NCBI RefSeq assembly: GCF_947495565.1
Contig: NZ_CANLZM010000007.1
Coordinates: 167,943-231,942, forward strand
Length of the DNA stretch: 64,000 nt
From: an uncultured Pontibacter sp.
GTDB lineage: Bacteria; Bacteroidota; Bacteroidia; Cytophagales; Hymenobacteraceae
Direction of reading: 5' to 3'
Positions 1 through 9,203 of this stretch are shown here, piece by piece. Positions within the stretch are counted from its first letter, which is position 1; every line of letters starts with the position of its first letter. A program made the position numbers and the translations under genes. The notes under the pieces are model-generated. The model did not search any database and was not told the origin of the DNA. It was given only the letters and a program-made list of their open reading frames with translations.

Positions 1-2
1 TC

Positions 3-1295
3 CGCAAGAACGTGCTGATGGGCCGCGACACAGAGCTCGCTGACAACCCATCTGAGCGTATCAACAAAACTTTACTGGTGGCGTTTGGGCAGCAGAAAAT
101 GTTTAAACGCATGCTGCCGGCTGTGCTGCACCTGTTTGTGTACGTGGGCTTCATCGTAATCAACATTGAGGTGCTGGAGATACTGATCGATGGTATTTTC
201 GGAACACACCGTGTATTGGGCTTTGTAGGTCCTTTGTACAGTGGCTTGATGGCAGTTAACGAAATACTGGCGGCTCTGGTAATTGTTGCCTGCGCCATGT
301 TCCTGTGGAGGCGTAACGTAACCAAAGTGCCGCGTTTGGCAACCGGTGTGGAGATGCGCGCCTGGCCAAAAGTAGATGCCAATATCATTCTGGTGGTAGA
401 GATCGTGCTGATGCTGGCGCTGTTCGTGTTCAATATCGCTGACATGAAACGCGTGCTGCTGGCAGGCGAGGAGGTTGTGGGTGCTTACCCGGTTAGCCAG
501 CTCTTTGTAGATATTTTCGGCGAAGACCCTGAGCAGCTGTACATCATTGCTAAAGTAGGCTGGTGGTTTCACATCCTGGGTATACTTGCCTTCATGAATT
601 ACCTGCCAAGCTCTAAGCACTTCCATATCATCATGGCTTTCCCGAATGTATACTACTCTAAGCTGCTGCCAAAGGGGAAGTTTACCACTAACCCGGCCAT
701 TACGCACGAGATTAAAGCCATGCTGGACCCTAGCTACCAGCCGCCTGCCCCTGAGGTAGACGCCGAGGGTAACCCGATTATGCAGCGTTTCGGTGCTAAA
801 GACGTGGAAGACCTGACCTGGAAGCAGCTGATGGACTCCTATACTTGTACAGAGTGCGGCCGCTGTACTTCTGTTTGCCCAGCCAATTTAACCGGTAAAT
901 TGCTGTCGCCGCGCAAGATCATTATGGATACCCGCGACAGGATGGAGGAGAAAGGTGAGAACCCAGCCATCTTTGCGCCAAACCACTACAAGGAAATGGG
1001 CGTGGAGCGCGTGGAGACTACAGAGGAGAAAGAATTGCTGCGCGGCTACATCACACCGGAAGAACTTTGGGCCTGCACCACCTGTAACGCCTGCGTAGAG
1101 TCTTGCCCGGTAAACATTGACCAGGTGTCTACTATTATGGACCTGCGCCGCTACCTGGTGCTGGAGGAGTCAGCAGCGCCGGCCTCGTTAAATGCCATGT
1201 TCACCAACATCGAAAACAATGGCGCACCGTGGGCTTTTCCGGCTTCCGACCGCTTTAACTGGGCCGACGAGCTGTATGTGCCTTCTAAAAATTAA
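3..1295 (+). CDS. Membrane-bound (Fe-S)-binding oxidoreductase subunit (5' end outside window)
   Basis: Electron-transfer protein of the heterodisulfide-reductase-like family. The frame is open to the left edge, so the true start is upstream of the window. About 210 visible residues form four or five membrane helices, with histidines in the last one (around WWFHILG and SKHFH) that could bind haem as in NarI/DsrM-type cytochrome b. Two ferredoxin-like 4Fe-4S motifs follow: CTECGRCTSVCP near visible residue 278 and CTTCNACVESCP near 355. The next gene, 95 bases downstream on the same strand, encodes a CCG-domain partner, so the two probably form one complex passing electrons between the membrane quinone pool and a soluble carrier. 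The electron donor cannot be told from the sequence. Confidence 0.85.
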   Translation, partial: RKNVLMGRDTELADNPSERINKTLLVAFGQQKMFKRMLPAVLHLFVYVGFIVINIEVLEILIDGIFGTHRVLGFVGPLYSGLMAVNEILAALVIVACAMFLWRRNVTKVPRLATGVEMRAWPKVDANIILVVEIVLMLALFVFNIADMKRVLLAGEEVVGAYPVSQLFVDIFGEDPEQLYIIAKVGWWFHILGILAFMNYLPSSKHFHIIMAFPNVYYSKLLPKGKFTTNPAITHEIKAMLDPSYQPPAPEVDAEGNPIMQRFGAKDVEDLTWKQLMDSYTCTECGRCTSVCPANLTGKLLSPRKIIMDTRDRMEEKGENPAIFAPNHYKEMGVERVETTEEKELLRGYITPEELWACTTCNACVESCPVNIDQVSTIMDLRRYLVLEESAAPASLNAMFTNIENNGAPWAFPASDRFNWADELYVPSKN

Positions 1296-1390
1296 TTGTT
1301 GATTGCTTATTATTAGTTGCGCGTTGACGGAGATTGCCTGAATAGCAGGAACAACAATCATTCATCAACAACCACCAATTCAAATATCAG

Positions 1391-2209
1391 ATGGAAGAGA
1401 ATAAAAGATTAGTAAAAGTGCCGACTATGGCCGAGATGGCTGCGAATGGCGAGGAGCCTGAAGTGTTGTTTTGGGTAGGCTGCGCCGGCGCTTTTGACGA
1501 CCGTTATAAAAGAGTAACCCGCGCCTTTGTGCAGATTCTGGAGCACGTAGGCGTAAAGTATGCCGTACTAGGCACCGAAGAAAGCTGTACCGGCGACCCA
1601 GCAAAGCGTGCAGGCAACGAGTTTTTGTTTCAGATGCAGGCAATTACCAACATTGAGGTTCTCAATGCTTACAACGTCAAAAAGATCGTAACAGCCTGTC
1701 CGCACTGTTTCAACACCATCAAAAACGAATATCCGGATCTGGGCGGCAACTATGAAGTAATTCACCACTCCACGTTCCTGCAGCAGCTGATAAACGAAGG
1801 CAGAGTGAAAGTACAGGGAGGCGAGGCTTTTAAAGGCAAGCGCATCACGTTCCATGACTCTTGCTACCTGGGCCGGGCCAACGATATTTATGAAGCGCCA
1901 CGCGATGTGCTAGCTGCCCTGGATGCCGATCTGGTGGAGATGAAGCGTAGCCGCGCCAACGGCCTTTGCTGCGGTGCCGGTGGTGCCCAGATGTTTAAAG
2001 AGCCGGAACCGGGCACAAAAGACGTTAACGTCGAAAGAACAGAGGAAGCACTGGCTACTTTGGGAGCTGGCAACGGTGTGATCGCCACAGCTTGCCCGTT
2101 CTGCATGGTAATGATGAACGACGGCGTAAAGAACAAGGAGCAAGAGGAAAGCGTAAAAGTCTTCGATATTGCGGAACTGATCGCCCAGGCAGAAGGACTT
2201 ACTAAATAG
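1391..2209 (+). CDS. CCG-domain (Fe-S)-binding protein, HdrB/GlpC-like subunit
   Basis: 272-residue soluble partner of the preceding membrane Fe-S protein. Two cysteine-rich CCG-type domains are visible: the first has VGCAGAFDDR, the ESCTGDPAKR segment and ACPHCFNTIKNEYPD; the second has HDSCYLGR, GLCCGAGGAQMF and ATACPFCMVMMNDG. In HdrB, GlpC and LutA such cysteines bind a non-canonical iron-sulfur cluster. ATG start, ending at a clean TAA/TAG region; the 142-base gap that follows carries one AAGTATACTT palindrome. The heterodisulfide itself is unlikely to be the substrate outside methanogens; a role as the cytoplasmic arm of a quinone-linked oxidoreductase is inference. Confidence 0.88.
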   Translation: MEENKRLVKVPTMAEMAANGEEPEVLFWVGCAGAFDDRYKRVTRAFVQILEHVGVKYAVLGTEESCTGDPAKRAGNEFLFQMQAITNIEVLNAYNVKKIVTACPHCFNTIKNEYPDLGGNYEVIHHSTFLQQLINEGRVKVQGGEAFKGKRITFHDSCYLGRANDIYEAPRDVLAALDADLVEMKRSRANGLCCGAGGAQMFKEPEPGTKDVNVERTEEALATLGAGNGVIATACPFCMVMMNDGVKNKEQEESVKVFDIAELIAQAEGLTK

Positions 2210-2351
2210 ATTGCTATATTTTTGAATTGCTGTTTTCGGAAAGTATACTTGTTCTCTTTTGATCAGGTATAAAGCCTTATTACTAATAGAATAAACGGTT
2301 AAATCTCTTTCTGAGTCAACAAATTAACAATCAACAAGTAAACCATTAACT

Positions 2352-2834
2352 ATGTATATTCCGTTTGACCAATTGCCCCCACAGGCGCGTATTTGGATTT
2401 ACCAGGCCAATAGATCCCTGTCGGAGGCGGAGCAGACTGAAATAAAGCCACTTCTGGAGCGTTTTGCTACGGAGTGGAGCAGCCACGGAAAAGGTTTGCA
2501 GTCCTCGGCGGCGCTGCTGCACGGGCGCTTTCTGGTGCTGGCAAACAACGAGGAAGCCGCTGCTGCCAGCGGGTGCTCCATAGATGCCTCCGTACGGTTT
2601 GTGCGGGAGTTGGAGCAGCAGTTCGGGCTGTCTTTGATGGACCGTACGCAGCTGGCTTTCCTGAACGGCGGGGAGATGGAGCTGGTAAGCATGCCGGAGC
2701 TGAAAAGCAAAGTGGCAACCGGCGACATCGACAAGAACACGTTATACTTTGATACGCTTATAACTAATTACGGAGAGCTGAAAAAGGCATGGCCACGGCA
2801 GGCCGGCAACAGCTGGCTCTCCCGCTATTTCTGA
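2352..2834 (+). CDS. Conserved Bacteroidota hypothetical protein
   Basis: 160 residues, no signal peptide or membrane helix. I recognise the sequence as a small protein widespread in Cytophagales that is often labelled ABC transporter ATPase in databases, but no Walker A, signature or Walker B motif is present, so that name is not supported. The N-terminus (MYIPFDQLPPQARIWIYQ) and the TLYFDTLITNYGELKKAW segment look like the conserved parts. It sits 22 bases before the PorE-like lipoprotein start on the same strand and may be cotranscribed. Function unknown. Confidence 0.75.
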   Translation: MYIPFDQLPPQARIWIYQANRSLSEAEQTEIKPLLERFATEWSSHGKGLQSSAALLHGRFLVLANNEEAAAASGCSIDASVRFVRELEQQFGLSLMDRTQLAFLNGGEMELVSMPELKSKVATGDIDKNTLYFDTLITNYGELKKAWPRQAGNSWLSRYF

Positions 2835-2862
2835 TCCGGCATAACTTTAACCATACTTGTTC

Positions 2863-4812
2863 ATGCACAACATGCTTCCACTAAAGCCCTTGGCGAAACA
2901 ACTGCAACAAACCGGTTTGATAGTGCTGCTCCTGCTGCTGCTCAGCGGCTGCGGTGCCAGCCAGTACCTTAGCAAAGGAGATAAACGTTTCGGGGAGGAG
3001 GAGTACGAGCGCGCTCTGGAGTTTTACAAGCAGGCGTTGGGCAAAGCCGGTAACCCGGGAGAGGTTAACTATAAAATAGCTGAAGCTTACCGACTTTCTA
3101 ACCGTTTAGCCGAGGCCGAACCATACTATAAAGCTGCTCTGGATGCCAACTACCGCAAAGAGGATGCATACTTCTATTACCCGCTGGCCCTAAAGGCTAA
3201 CGGCAAGTATGAGGAGGCGCTGCGCCGTATGGGCGAGTACGTTAAAGTGGCTACCAGCCCCCAGCTTCGCTCTATGGCAGTGCGTGAACTGGAAAACCTG
3301 CAGCAGCTAGACGAGATTATGGGTTTAGGAGAGCGATATAAGGTGCAGAACCTGGAGGCGCTCAATACAGAAGGCTCTGAATTTGCGCCTTACGTGCTCA
3401 ACAACGAGCTGGTATTTTCCTCTACACGTGGGCCTGGCAAAGAGTATTTAGGCAACGGAGAAGGCTTCCTAGACTTATTCTCTACCACCCTGACAGACTC
3501 TGCCGCCGAAATGGGAGGTGCCGTGCACAAGTATGAAAGCATTAATAACGAAGAGCTGCATGAGGCTTTTGCAACATTTGCCAACGATGGCGCTACTATG
3601 GTGTTCGCCCGAGGTAACGAAGGCACCAAGAAAGGCCGCCGTAACGTAGATTTGTTTGTGTCTCAGCGCCGCGCCAACGGCTGGACTGAGCCGAAGCTGC
3701 TAAGTATAAACGATCCAGAAGCCTGGGACTCTTCCCCAGCTTTTACTCCAGATGGCAAAACTTTATACTTCTCATCTAGCCGCAGAGGTGGTTTGGGAGG
3801 TACGGATATCTACAAATCGACTTTAGACGATAACGGTCGCTTTACTGCCCCTGAAAACCTTGGCCCCAATATTAACACACCCGGTAACGAGAGCTTTGTG
3901 TCAGTTGGGCCGGATGGAACGGTATACATTGCTTCTGATGGTTTGCCAGGGCTAGGTAACCTCGACCTGTTTCGCATCGAGAACGGGAAGCCGGTGAACA
4001 TGGGCAGGCCAGTAAACTCGCCGGGCGATGATTTTGGGATGTACTTCGTGAACGAGCAGTTCGGCTTCTTCTCGTCTAACCGCGAAGGAGGCAAAGGGGG
4101 AGACGATTTATACCGCTTCGTGCGCAGCGACCGTAAGCTGGTGAAGTTCTTCGTGGATGGCACCTTGTACCAGCTGCGTGAGGGCGCTAAGCAGCGAACC
4201 CCGGTGCCAAACAACACTGTAAGGCTGCAGGATGAAGCAGGCAAACAGGTTGCCATGGCCAGCACTGACGCCGAAGGTAAATTCTCCTTTCCGCTAGATT
4301 CTGCCTCTACTTACTCTTTGGTTGCCGAAAAACCAAATTTCTTTACGGCGCGCCAGCGAATTACGACAGTAGGTAAAATGCCAGCCCAAAGCGAGCTGAA
4401 AGACCCGATAAATGAGGTGCGCTTGTCATCTACGCTGGTGCTGAACGAGATCGTGAAGGAGAAAGCTATCGTGCTGGAGAACATCTTCTACGACTTTGAC
4501 AAGGCTAACATTAGACTGGACGCTGCTGAGGAACTAGACAAGCTGGTGCAGATACTGGAAGATAATCCGGGTATTTCCATTGAGCTTAGCTCCCACACCG
4601 ACGCACGTGGTTCCGATATATATAACCAAGACCTGTCGCAGCGCCGTGCCGAGTCTGCCGTAGAGTACATCATCTCGAAAGGCATAGACCGCTCACGCAT
4701 AACAGCCAAAGGCTATGGCGAGAGCCGCCTGGTAGTGAGAAATGCCAAAACCGAAGAGCAGCATCAGCGCAACCGCCGCACCGAATTTAAAGTGGTACGT
4801 ATACAGGAGTAA
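2863..4812 (+). CDS. PorE-like lipoprotein: TPR, PD40 propeller, CRD and OmpA domains
   Basis: Outer-membrane-anchored lipoprotein of 649 residues. In order: signal peptide with lipobox LSGC (Cys about residue 30), TPR repeats (about 38-145), a PD40/WD40-like beta-propeller (about 165-425, repeated SSPAFTPDGKTLYFSS-type blades), a carboxypeptidase-regulatory-like domain (about 430-515) and a C-terminal OmpA peptidoglycan-binding domain (about 540-649, with HTDARG and NRRTEFKV). This order is that of PorE of the type IX secretion system, which tethers the machine to peptidoglycan, but Bacteroidota carry several paralogues, so PorE is a candidate rather than a firm call. ATG 2863 is preferred to TTG 2857; ATG 2872 is also possible. 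A strong terminator follows. Confidence 0.83.
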   Translation: MHNMLPLKPLAKQLQQTGLIVLLLLLLSGCGASQYLSKGDKRFGEEEYERALEFYKQALGKAGNPGEVNYKIAEAYRLSNRLAEAEPYYKAALDANYRKEDAYFYYPLALKANGKYEEALRRMGEYVKVATSPQLRSMAVRELENLQQLDEIMGLGERYKVQNLEALNTEGSEFAPYVLNNELVFSSTRGPGKEYLGNGEGFLDLFSTTLTDSAAEMGGAVHKYESINNEELHEAFATFANDGATMVFARGNEGTKKGRRNVDLFVSQRRANGWTEPKLLSINDPEAWDSSPAFTPDGKTLYFSSSRRGGLGGTDIYKSTLDDNGRFTAPENLGPNINTPGNESFVSVGPDGTVYIASDGLPGLGNLDLFRIENGKPVNMGRPVNSPGDDFGMYFVNEQFGFFSSNREGGKGGDDLYRFVRSDRKLVKFFVDGTLYQLREGAKQRTPVPNNTVRLQDEAGKQVAMASTDAEGKFSFPLDSASTYSLVAEKPNFFTARQRITTVGKMPAQSELKDPINEVRLSSTLVLNEIVKEKAIVLENIFYDFDKANIRLDAAEELDKLVQILEDNPGISIELSSHTDARGSDIYNQDLSQRRAESAVEYIISKGIDRSRITAKGYGESRLVVRNAKTEEQHQRNRRTEFKVVRIQE

Positions 4813-4834
4813 TCAGTGTAGCGCTACTACAGCG

Positions 4835-4873
4835 AGAGCCGCATAAGTGTTATACTTGTGCGGCTCTTTTTTT
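4835..4873 (+). terminator. Rho-independent terminator after PorE-like gene
   Basis: Perfect 9-bp stem AGAGCCGCA/TGCGGCTCT, then a run of T. The loop contains TATACTT. It lies 22 bases past the stop of the PorE-like gene. Confidence 0.85.
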
Positions 4874-4948
4874 CTGAATCAGATTTAAAGATAGGTAAGG
4901 GTAAACAGGACCTGCTCCAACAATACCGGCATCAGCCTAAAGTATAAA

Positions 4949-5503
4949 TTATCTCCCAAAAGTATACTTCAGGCCGATGCCCAGCGTGCCCATGTTTGAT
5001 TTGTTAAAGGCATCAAATGTGTGCGTGTTGAGGCGGACCAACGTATGGCGGTAGTCTACAGAAACAGCTAGTGGCAACTTCGGGAAAGTATACTCGATGC
5101 CGATGGAGGTTAGGAGGGCAGCTTGTATCTCCATGTCTTGTTTCTCATTAAAACTGGTGCTGCCTACTGCGCCAACACCAAAACCAGCGTAAGGCCTAAA
5201 GCGGCTGGAGGTGAGTAGCTGCGGTTGCCACAGGTAATGCAGCGAGGCTTGGTACACCCCGCGGTTCTGCCACTGCCCCAGCCCCGCCTGCAGTTCCAGC
5301 GCCGACTGCGAACCCACGAAGTGCTTCAGGCGGAGCTCAGAAGAAATGCCTGATGGTCCGCCCCACGTGGCATGGAGGCCAAGGGAGGTTTTGTAAGGTG
5401 CAACGGCCTGCGGTTTAGAGGTTGGAACATCTGTTTGGGCCAGCGCAGGAGAGGAAAAGTAAGAGAGGGCACTCAGCAATGGGAGCAGCAGTTTTGTTTT
5501 CAT
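4949..5503 (-). CDS. Small outer-membrane beta-barrel protein
   Basis: 184 residues with a clear signal peptide (MKTKLLLPLLSALSYFSSPALAQ, cleavage after ALA or AQ). The rest alternates polar and hydrophobic residues in short beta strands and ends in LGIGLKYTFGR, with an aromatic residue close to the C-terminus as usual for barrels inserted by BAM. About eight strands would fit, as in OmpX/OmpW-size porin-family proteins. It is convergent with the PorE-like gene and divergent from purM. Substrate and role are not visible. Confidence 0.8.
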   Translation of the reverse strand: MKTKLLLPLLSALSYFSSPALAQTDVPTSKPQAVAPYKTSLGLHATWGGPSGISSELRLKHFVGSQSALELQAGLGQWQNRGVYQASLHYLWQPQLLTSSRFRPYAGFGVGAVGSTSFNEKQDMEIQAALLTSIGIEYTFPKLPLAVSVDYRHTLVRLNTHTFDAFNKSNMGTLGIGLKYTFGR

Positions 5504-5623
5504 AGTTATGTTATTTTATAGTGATACATCTATATAAATGACCCATGCTGCTGCAGAACGGTTGCAAATCATCTTTTAAAGTATAAAAATGGCCGCTGCT
5601 GTCGCTAATGCCGTTCCCTTTGT

Positions 5624-5631
5624 TAAATTTG
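5624..5631 (+). promoter_or_regulatory. Putative -7 box for purM
   Basis: TAAATTTG matches the Bacteroidota -7 consensus TAnnTTTG and lies 21 bases before the purM ATG. No convincing TTG -33 element is seen 19-21 bases upstream, so this is a weak call. Confidence 0.35.
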
Positions 5632-5652
5632 TAGGCAAATCATCCTGAAACT

Positions 5653-6822
5653 ATGGAAAACAGATATTTGCGTCGCGGCGTATCCGCCTCTAAGGAGGAT
5701 GTGCACAACGCCATCAAGAACATCGACAAAGGACTATTCCCAAAAGCTTTCTGCAAGATCATCCCTGATATTCTGACGGGAGATGAAGACTACTGCGCCA
5801 TTATGCACGCCGACGGAGCCGGCACCAAATCCTCGCTGGCTTACATGTACTGGAAAGAGACCGGCGACCTTAGTGTGTGGAAGGGCATTGCCCAGGATGC
5901 CGTGGTGATGAACACCGACGACCTGCTGTGCGTGGGCGCCACTGATAAAATCCTGCTTTCCTCTACCATCGGGCGTAACAAAAACCTGATACCGGGTGAG
6001 GTGATTGCGGCCATCATAAACGGTACCGAAGAGGTGCTGCAGATGCTGCGCGACAATGGTGTAGGTATTTACAGCACCGGCGGCGAAACCGCTGACGTGG
6101 GCGACTTGGTACGTACCATAATCGTGGACAGCACCGTAACCGCACGCATGCGCCGCGATGATGTCATTTCGAACCACACCATACAGCCCGGCGACGTAAT
6201 TGTAGGTTTTGCTTCCTATGGGCAGGCCACTTACGAAACAGAGTATAACGGAGGCATGGGCAGCAATGGCCTTACTTCGGCTCGTCACGATGTGTTCCAT
6301 AAATACCTGGCGGCATCTTACCCGGAAAGTTATGATCCGGAATTGCCTGCTGACCTAGTGTACTCTGGGCATAAGCGGCTAACCGATATAGACAAGGAGA
6401 CAGGCATAGAGGTAGGCAAACTGGTACTTTCGCCAACACGTACTTATGCCCCAATTGTAATGGAGATTTTAAAACAGCACCGCCCGCACATCCACGGAAT
6501 GGTGCATTGCAGCGGCGGCGCGCAAACTAAAGTGCTTCATTTCACGGAGAAGGTGCACATTATCAAAGACAACCTGCTGCCGGTGCCACCGCTGTTCCGC
6601 ATTATTCAGGAGCAGAGCCACACTGATTGGAAGGAGATGTACAAGGTATTCAACATGGGGCACCGCCTTGAGATCTATCTGCCGGAGGAGCACGCGCAGG
6701 GCTTGATTGACATTTCGAATAGCTTTGGCGTGGAGGCCCAAATCATCGGCCGTGTGGAGAAAAGCAAAACCAATGAGCTGACCATCAAGAGTAAGTATGG
6801 AGAGTTTTATTACGAGGGATAA
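5653..6822 (+). CDS. purM: Phosphoribosylformylglycinamidine cyclo-ligase (AIR synthase)
   Basis: Closes the imidazole ring of FGAM with ATP to give AIR, the fifth step of de novo purine synthesis, in the cytoplasm. 389 residues, longer than the roughly 345 of E. coli PurM, as usual for the Bacteroidota form. The N-terminal AIRS domain has the phosphate/Mg region HADGAGTKSS and DAVVMNTDDLLCVGAT; STGGETADVGDLV and GFASYGQATYETEYNGGMGSNG follow, then the C-terminal AIRS-C domain with HGMVHCSGGAQTK. The ATG is supported by a -7 box 21 bases upstream and by a T-run terminator after the stop. Single-gene transcription unit. Confidence 0.9.
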   Translation: MENRYLRRGVSASKEDVHNAIKNIDKGLFPKAFCKIIPDILTGDEDYCAIMHADGAGTKSSLAYMYWKETGDLSVWKGIAQDAVVMNTDDLLCVGATDKILLSSTIGRNKNLIPGEVIAAIINGTEEVLQMLRDNGVGIYSTGGETADVGDLVRTIIVDSTVTARMRRDDVISNHTIQPGDVIVGFASYGQATYETEYNGGMGSNGLTSARHDVFHKYLAASYPESYDPELPADLVYSGHKRLTDIDKETGIEVGKLVLSPTRTYAPIVMEILKQHRPHIHGMVHCSGGAQTKVLHFTEKVHIIKDNLLPVPPLFRIIQEQSHTDWKEMYKVFNMGHRLEIYLPEEHAQGLIDISNSFGVEAQIIGRVEKSKTNELTIKSKYGEFYYEG

Positions 6823-6840
6823 TTATACATTATACTTTAG

Positions 6841-6879
6841 AAAGCGCCACAGGTACAGCACCTGTGGCGCTTTTTTTTT
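6841..6879 (+). terminator. Terminator after purM
   Basis: 14-bp near-perfect stem AAAGCGCCACAGGT/ACCTGTGGCGCTTT with a short loop and nine T residues, 18 bases past the purM stop. Confidence 0.9.
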
Positions 6880-7084
6880 GCGGGGCTTTATTTTACAAAA
6901 GGCTGAGGAAATGCCATCGGGGAAATGTTTATGATGGTAGTAATGGCACTTTATAAAGTATGGCAGGATGAAAAATCGACTAAAGCTGATGTGACAAACG
7001 GGGTTGAAATTACCTTGTTGTTATACTTTAATATAGGTATGTTTATAAGCGTTAAGTATTTATGCTCCTCTCACCATACCTTAA

Positions 7085-7750
7085 ATGAAAACAATTTTTT
7101 TGTCTCTTCTTTTGTCTGTTGCCACTCTTGCTGCAATAGCGCAAGTTCAACCTGATTCGGCTATGATGTCCGCGAAGCGATTTTACGCAGGCTTAGAGTT
7201 GAGTAGCATTTCCTATAATATGTGGGACAATATTAAAAAGGTAGGAGGAGGTTTTACCCCTATTGCTCACGTGCATTTAGGCTACAGGTTAACCAAAATA
7301 ATGAATATACAGGCTGGGCTGACTTATGGTAGAGAAAAGGAAGACGTACTTTCCGGAATTTATTACGGGCAAAATGATACGATCATCAACTACTACAGAA
7401 GCAAGAATATTTACGGTGTAGCTATGCCGCTCACAGTGCAGTTTACGCCATTTAACCCCAACCGGAAGCTTCAACTATATGCCACTGCTTCATTTATACC
7501 TGTGATAGGTTCTGTTTGGCACCAATATTCTGAGGAATATGAAGGAAACAGAGTCATAACATTTGAAGTTGAAGATTCTGGTATATCTGCTATTGCCACA
7601 GCAGGCTTACAGCTGAATTACAGAATCAGCAGCAGGTTAGAAGGCTACGGTAAAGCGAACCTGCTTTATAGGAATGTTGGGCAAGAAAGCGCATATGCCC
7701 GAACTGCTAAGTCTGTTGCAGTAGGCCTCAACTACAGCTTTAACCTATAA
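7085..7750 (+). CDS. Outer-membrane beta-barrel, tandem paralogue 1
   Basis: 221 residues: signal peptide (MKTIFLSLLLSVATLAAIAQ) and a beta-barrel ending VAVGLNYSFNL. First of three tandem head-to-tail paralogues spaced by 10-12 bases. Shared landmarks are an FNPNRKLQLYATAS block, an IATAGLQLNYRISSRLEGYG block and the terminal VGLNY. All three are more AT-rich than their surroundings and almost lack the AAGTATA heptamer, which may mean later arrival or relaxed constraint. No specific function can be given; they resemble porin-family PF13568-type barrels. Confidence 0.8.
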   Translation: MKTIFLSLLLSVATLAAIAQVQPDSAMMSAKRFYAGLELSSISYNMWDNIKKVGGGFTPIAHVHLGYRLTKIMNIQAGLTYGREKEDVLSGIYYGQNDTIINYYRSKNIYGVAMPLTVQFTPFNPNRKLQLYATASFIPVIGSVWHQYSEEYEGNRVITFEVEDSGISAIATAGLQLNYRISSRLEGYGKANLLYRNVGQESAYARTAKSVAVGLNYSFNL

Positions 7751-7762
7751 AATAGATTTAAT

Positions 7763-8437
7763 ATGAAAATAAACTTACTCGCCCTTTTTCTGCTGCTTTC
7801 CCCGTTTGCTGTTGTGGCGCAGCAAACTTCTAACCCAGATTCTACAGAAAATAAATTCTACATCGGGATAGAGTTAAGCAACACACCATACCCGATCATG
7901 GGAGAGCTCAAGCATGAGTCCTTCAGCTCTATCATGCCAATTGTACAGGCTAATTTCGGGTATAGACTAAACAAAAGAACAATCGTACAAGTCGGACTTG
8001 GCTATGGTGCCAATGAAATAAACGGACACGGGACAGGCTCTTTACGAGATGGTAAATTAAGTATGATCCAAGATCATCAACGTATCCGTGGAGTAGTTAC
8101 TCCCTTAACCTTGAAATGGACACCCTTTAACCCATACAAGAGGCTGCAGTTATATGCGAACGCCTCGCTTGCTCCTGTATTTGGCCACATGAAGGCAAGA
8201 GCTACAGAAACCTATGATGAGGATGTAACTGTTCTGTATGATGACAAATTCTATACGTTTGATTTGGTCGCCACAGCAGGCTTAACTCTTAACTATAGGC
8301 TCAGTAAGCGGATAGACCTTTATGCTGATGGAATCCTGTTTTACAAGAACTTTTTCTTCGAACCGCGATCAAGCAGTCTTTATGAGAGTAAATCAGTGGG
8401 GGTAGGTCTTAACTATAACCTTAACCTGAAGCGGTAA
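7763..8437 (+). CDS. Outer-membrane beta-barrel, tandem paralogue 2
   Basis: 224 residues, signal peptide ending in VVAQQ, barrel ending VGVGLNYNLNLKR. Twelve bases after paralogue 1 and ten before paralogue 3, so the three are probably one operon. It is clearly closer to paralogue 3 than to paralogue 1: both share FNPYKRLQ(L/V)YANA, GYGANE and VGLNYNLNLKR, which suggests the 2-3 duplication is the more recent. Intact reading frame. Confidence 0.8.
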   Translation: MKINLLALFLLLSPFAVVAQQTSNPDSTENKFYIGIELSNTPYPIMGELKHESFSSIMPIVQANFGYRLNKRTIVQVGLGYGANEINGHGTGSLRDGKLSMIQDHQRIRGVVTPLTLKWTPFNPYKRLQLYANASLAPVFGHMKARATETYDEDVTVLYDDKFYTFDLVATAGLTLNYRLSKRIDLYADGILFYKNFFFEPRSSSLYESKSVGVGLNYNLNLKR

Positions 8438-8447
8438 GCCAAGCAAC

Positions 8448-9133
8448 ATGAAAACACTATTATTGTCTATCGTCTTTTCTTTATCAGCTTTAGCTGCTGT
8501 GGCACAACAGGCTCCCAACCCTGACTCCAACTCCACTAAAGGAAAAACCTTCGTAGGGGCAAGCATAAGCACCACCGGTTACTATGTTGCGGGAAAAGCT
8601 AAGTATAAAGTGATGGCGGGTGTTATGCCGTACTTAAACATACATTATGGATACAGGCTAAGCAAAAGAGCAACTATACAAGCCGGTTTAGGATACGGTG
8701 CCAACGAGGTTACTTCATACGGCACGAGGTTTGTTTTGGCAGATAGCAGTCATTATGAAACAAGGCAAACTCAAAACATCCGGGCTTAGTAGTACCTTTC
8801 ACGTTGAAGTTCAACCCATTTAATCCTTATAAAAGGCTTCAGGTATACGCTAACGCTACATTGGCTCCTGTGATTGGCCACATCAAAGCAACAGGCACAG
8901 AAAGCCTGGAGGGTGAAACGTCAGAAATATATAATGAAGAGCACGCCTCTGTTAATGTAGTGGCTACAGCAGGCCTTACAGCAAACTATAAGATGAGTGA
9001 GTGTTTGGATATTTTTGCGGATGGCATGTTCCTGTACAGAAGCCTGCATAATCGAGGCGCTCTCCTTCATCACAAGCCAATGTCTGTTGGTGTTGGCCTC
9101 AACTACAACCTTAACCTAAAGCGGGAGAAGTAA
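8448..9133 (+). pseudogene. Outer-membrane beta-barrel, tandem paralogue 3, frameshifted
   Basis: Two open frames (8448-8789 and 8786-9133) together match paralogue 2 over its whole length. The break is at 8782-8785: the sequence CGGGCTTAG gives Arg-Ala-stop, whereas one extra G (CGGGGCTTA) would restore Arg-Gly-Leu and run straight into VVPFTLKFNPFNPYKRLQVYANAT. It is therefore a one-base deletion in a short G run. The N-terminal signal peptide and C-terminal VGLNYNLNLKREK are intact, so the lesion is recent or a sequencing error. As read, only a 113-residue barrel fragment would be made. Confidence 0.85.
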
Positions 9134-9203
9134 ATCAGCAGCTAAAATCACTCTGGCACAATAATTGGCTTCACGCAAGTATAAGCAAAAACCTATGCTT
9201 GCC

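Noticed and set aside
2352..2834. ABC transporter ATPase annotation for the 160-residue protein
   Set aside because: No Walker A, signature or Walker B motif in the sequence.
6925..7155. 76-codon plus-strand ORF upstream of the first barrel
   Set aside because: It overlaps the signal peptide of the barrel gene in another frame and ends in an unlikely Cys/Ser-rich tail.
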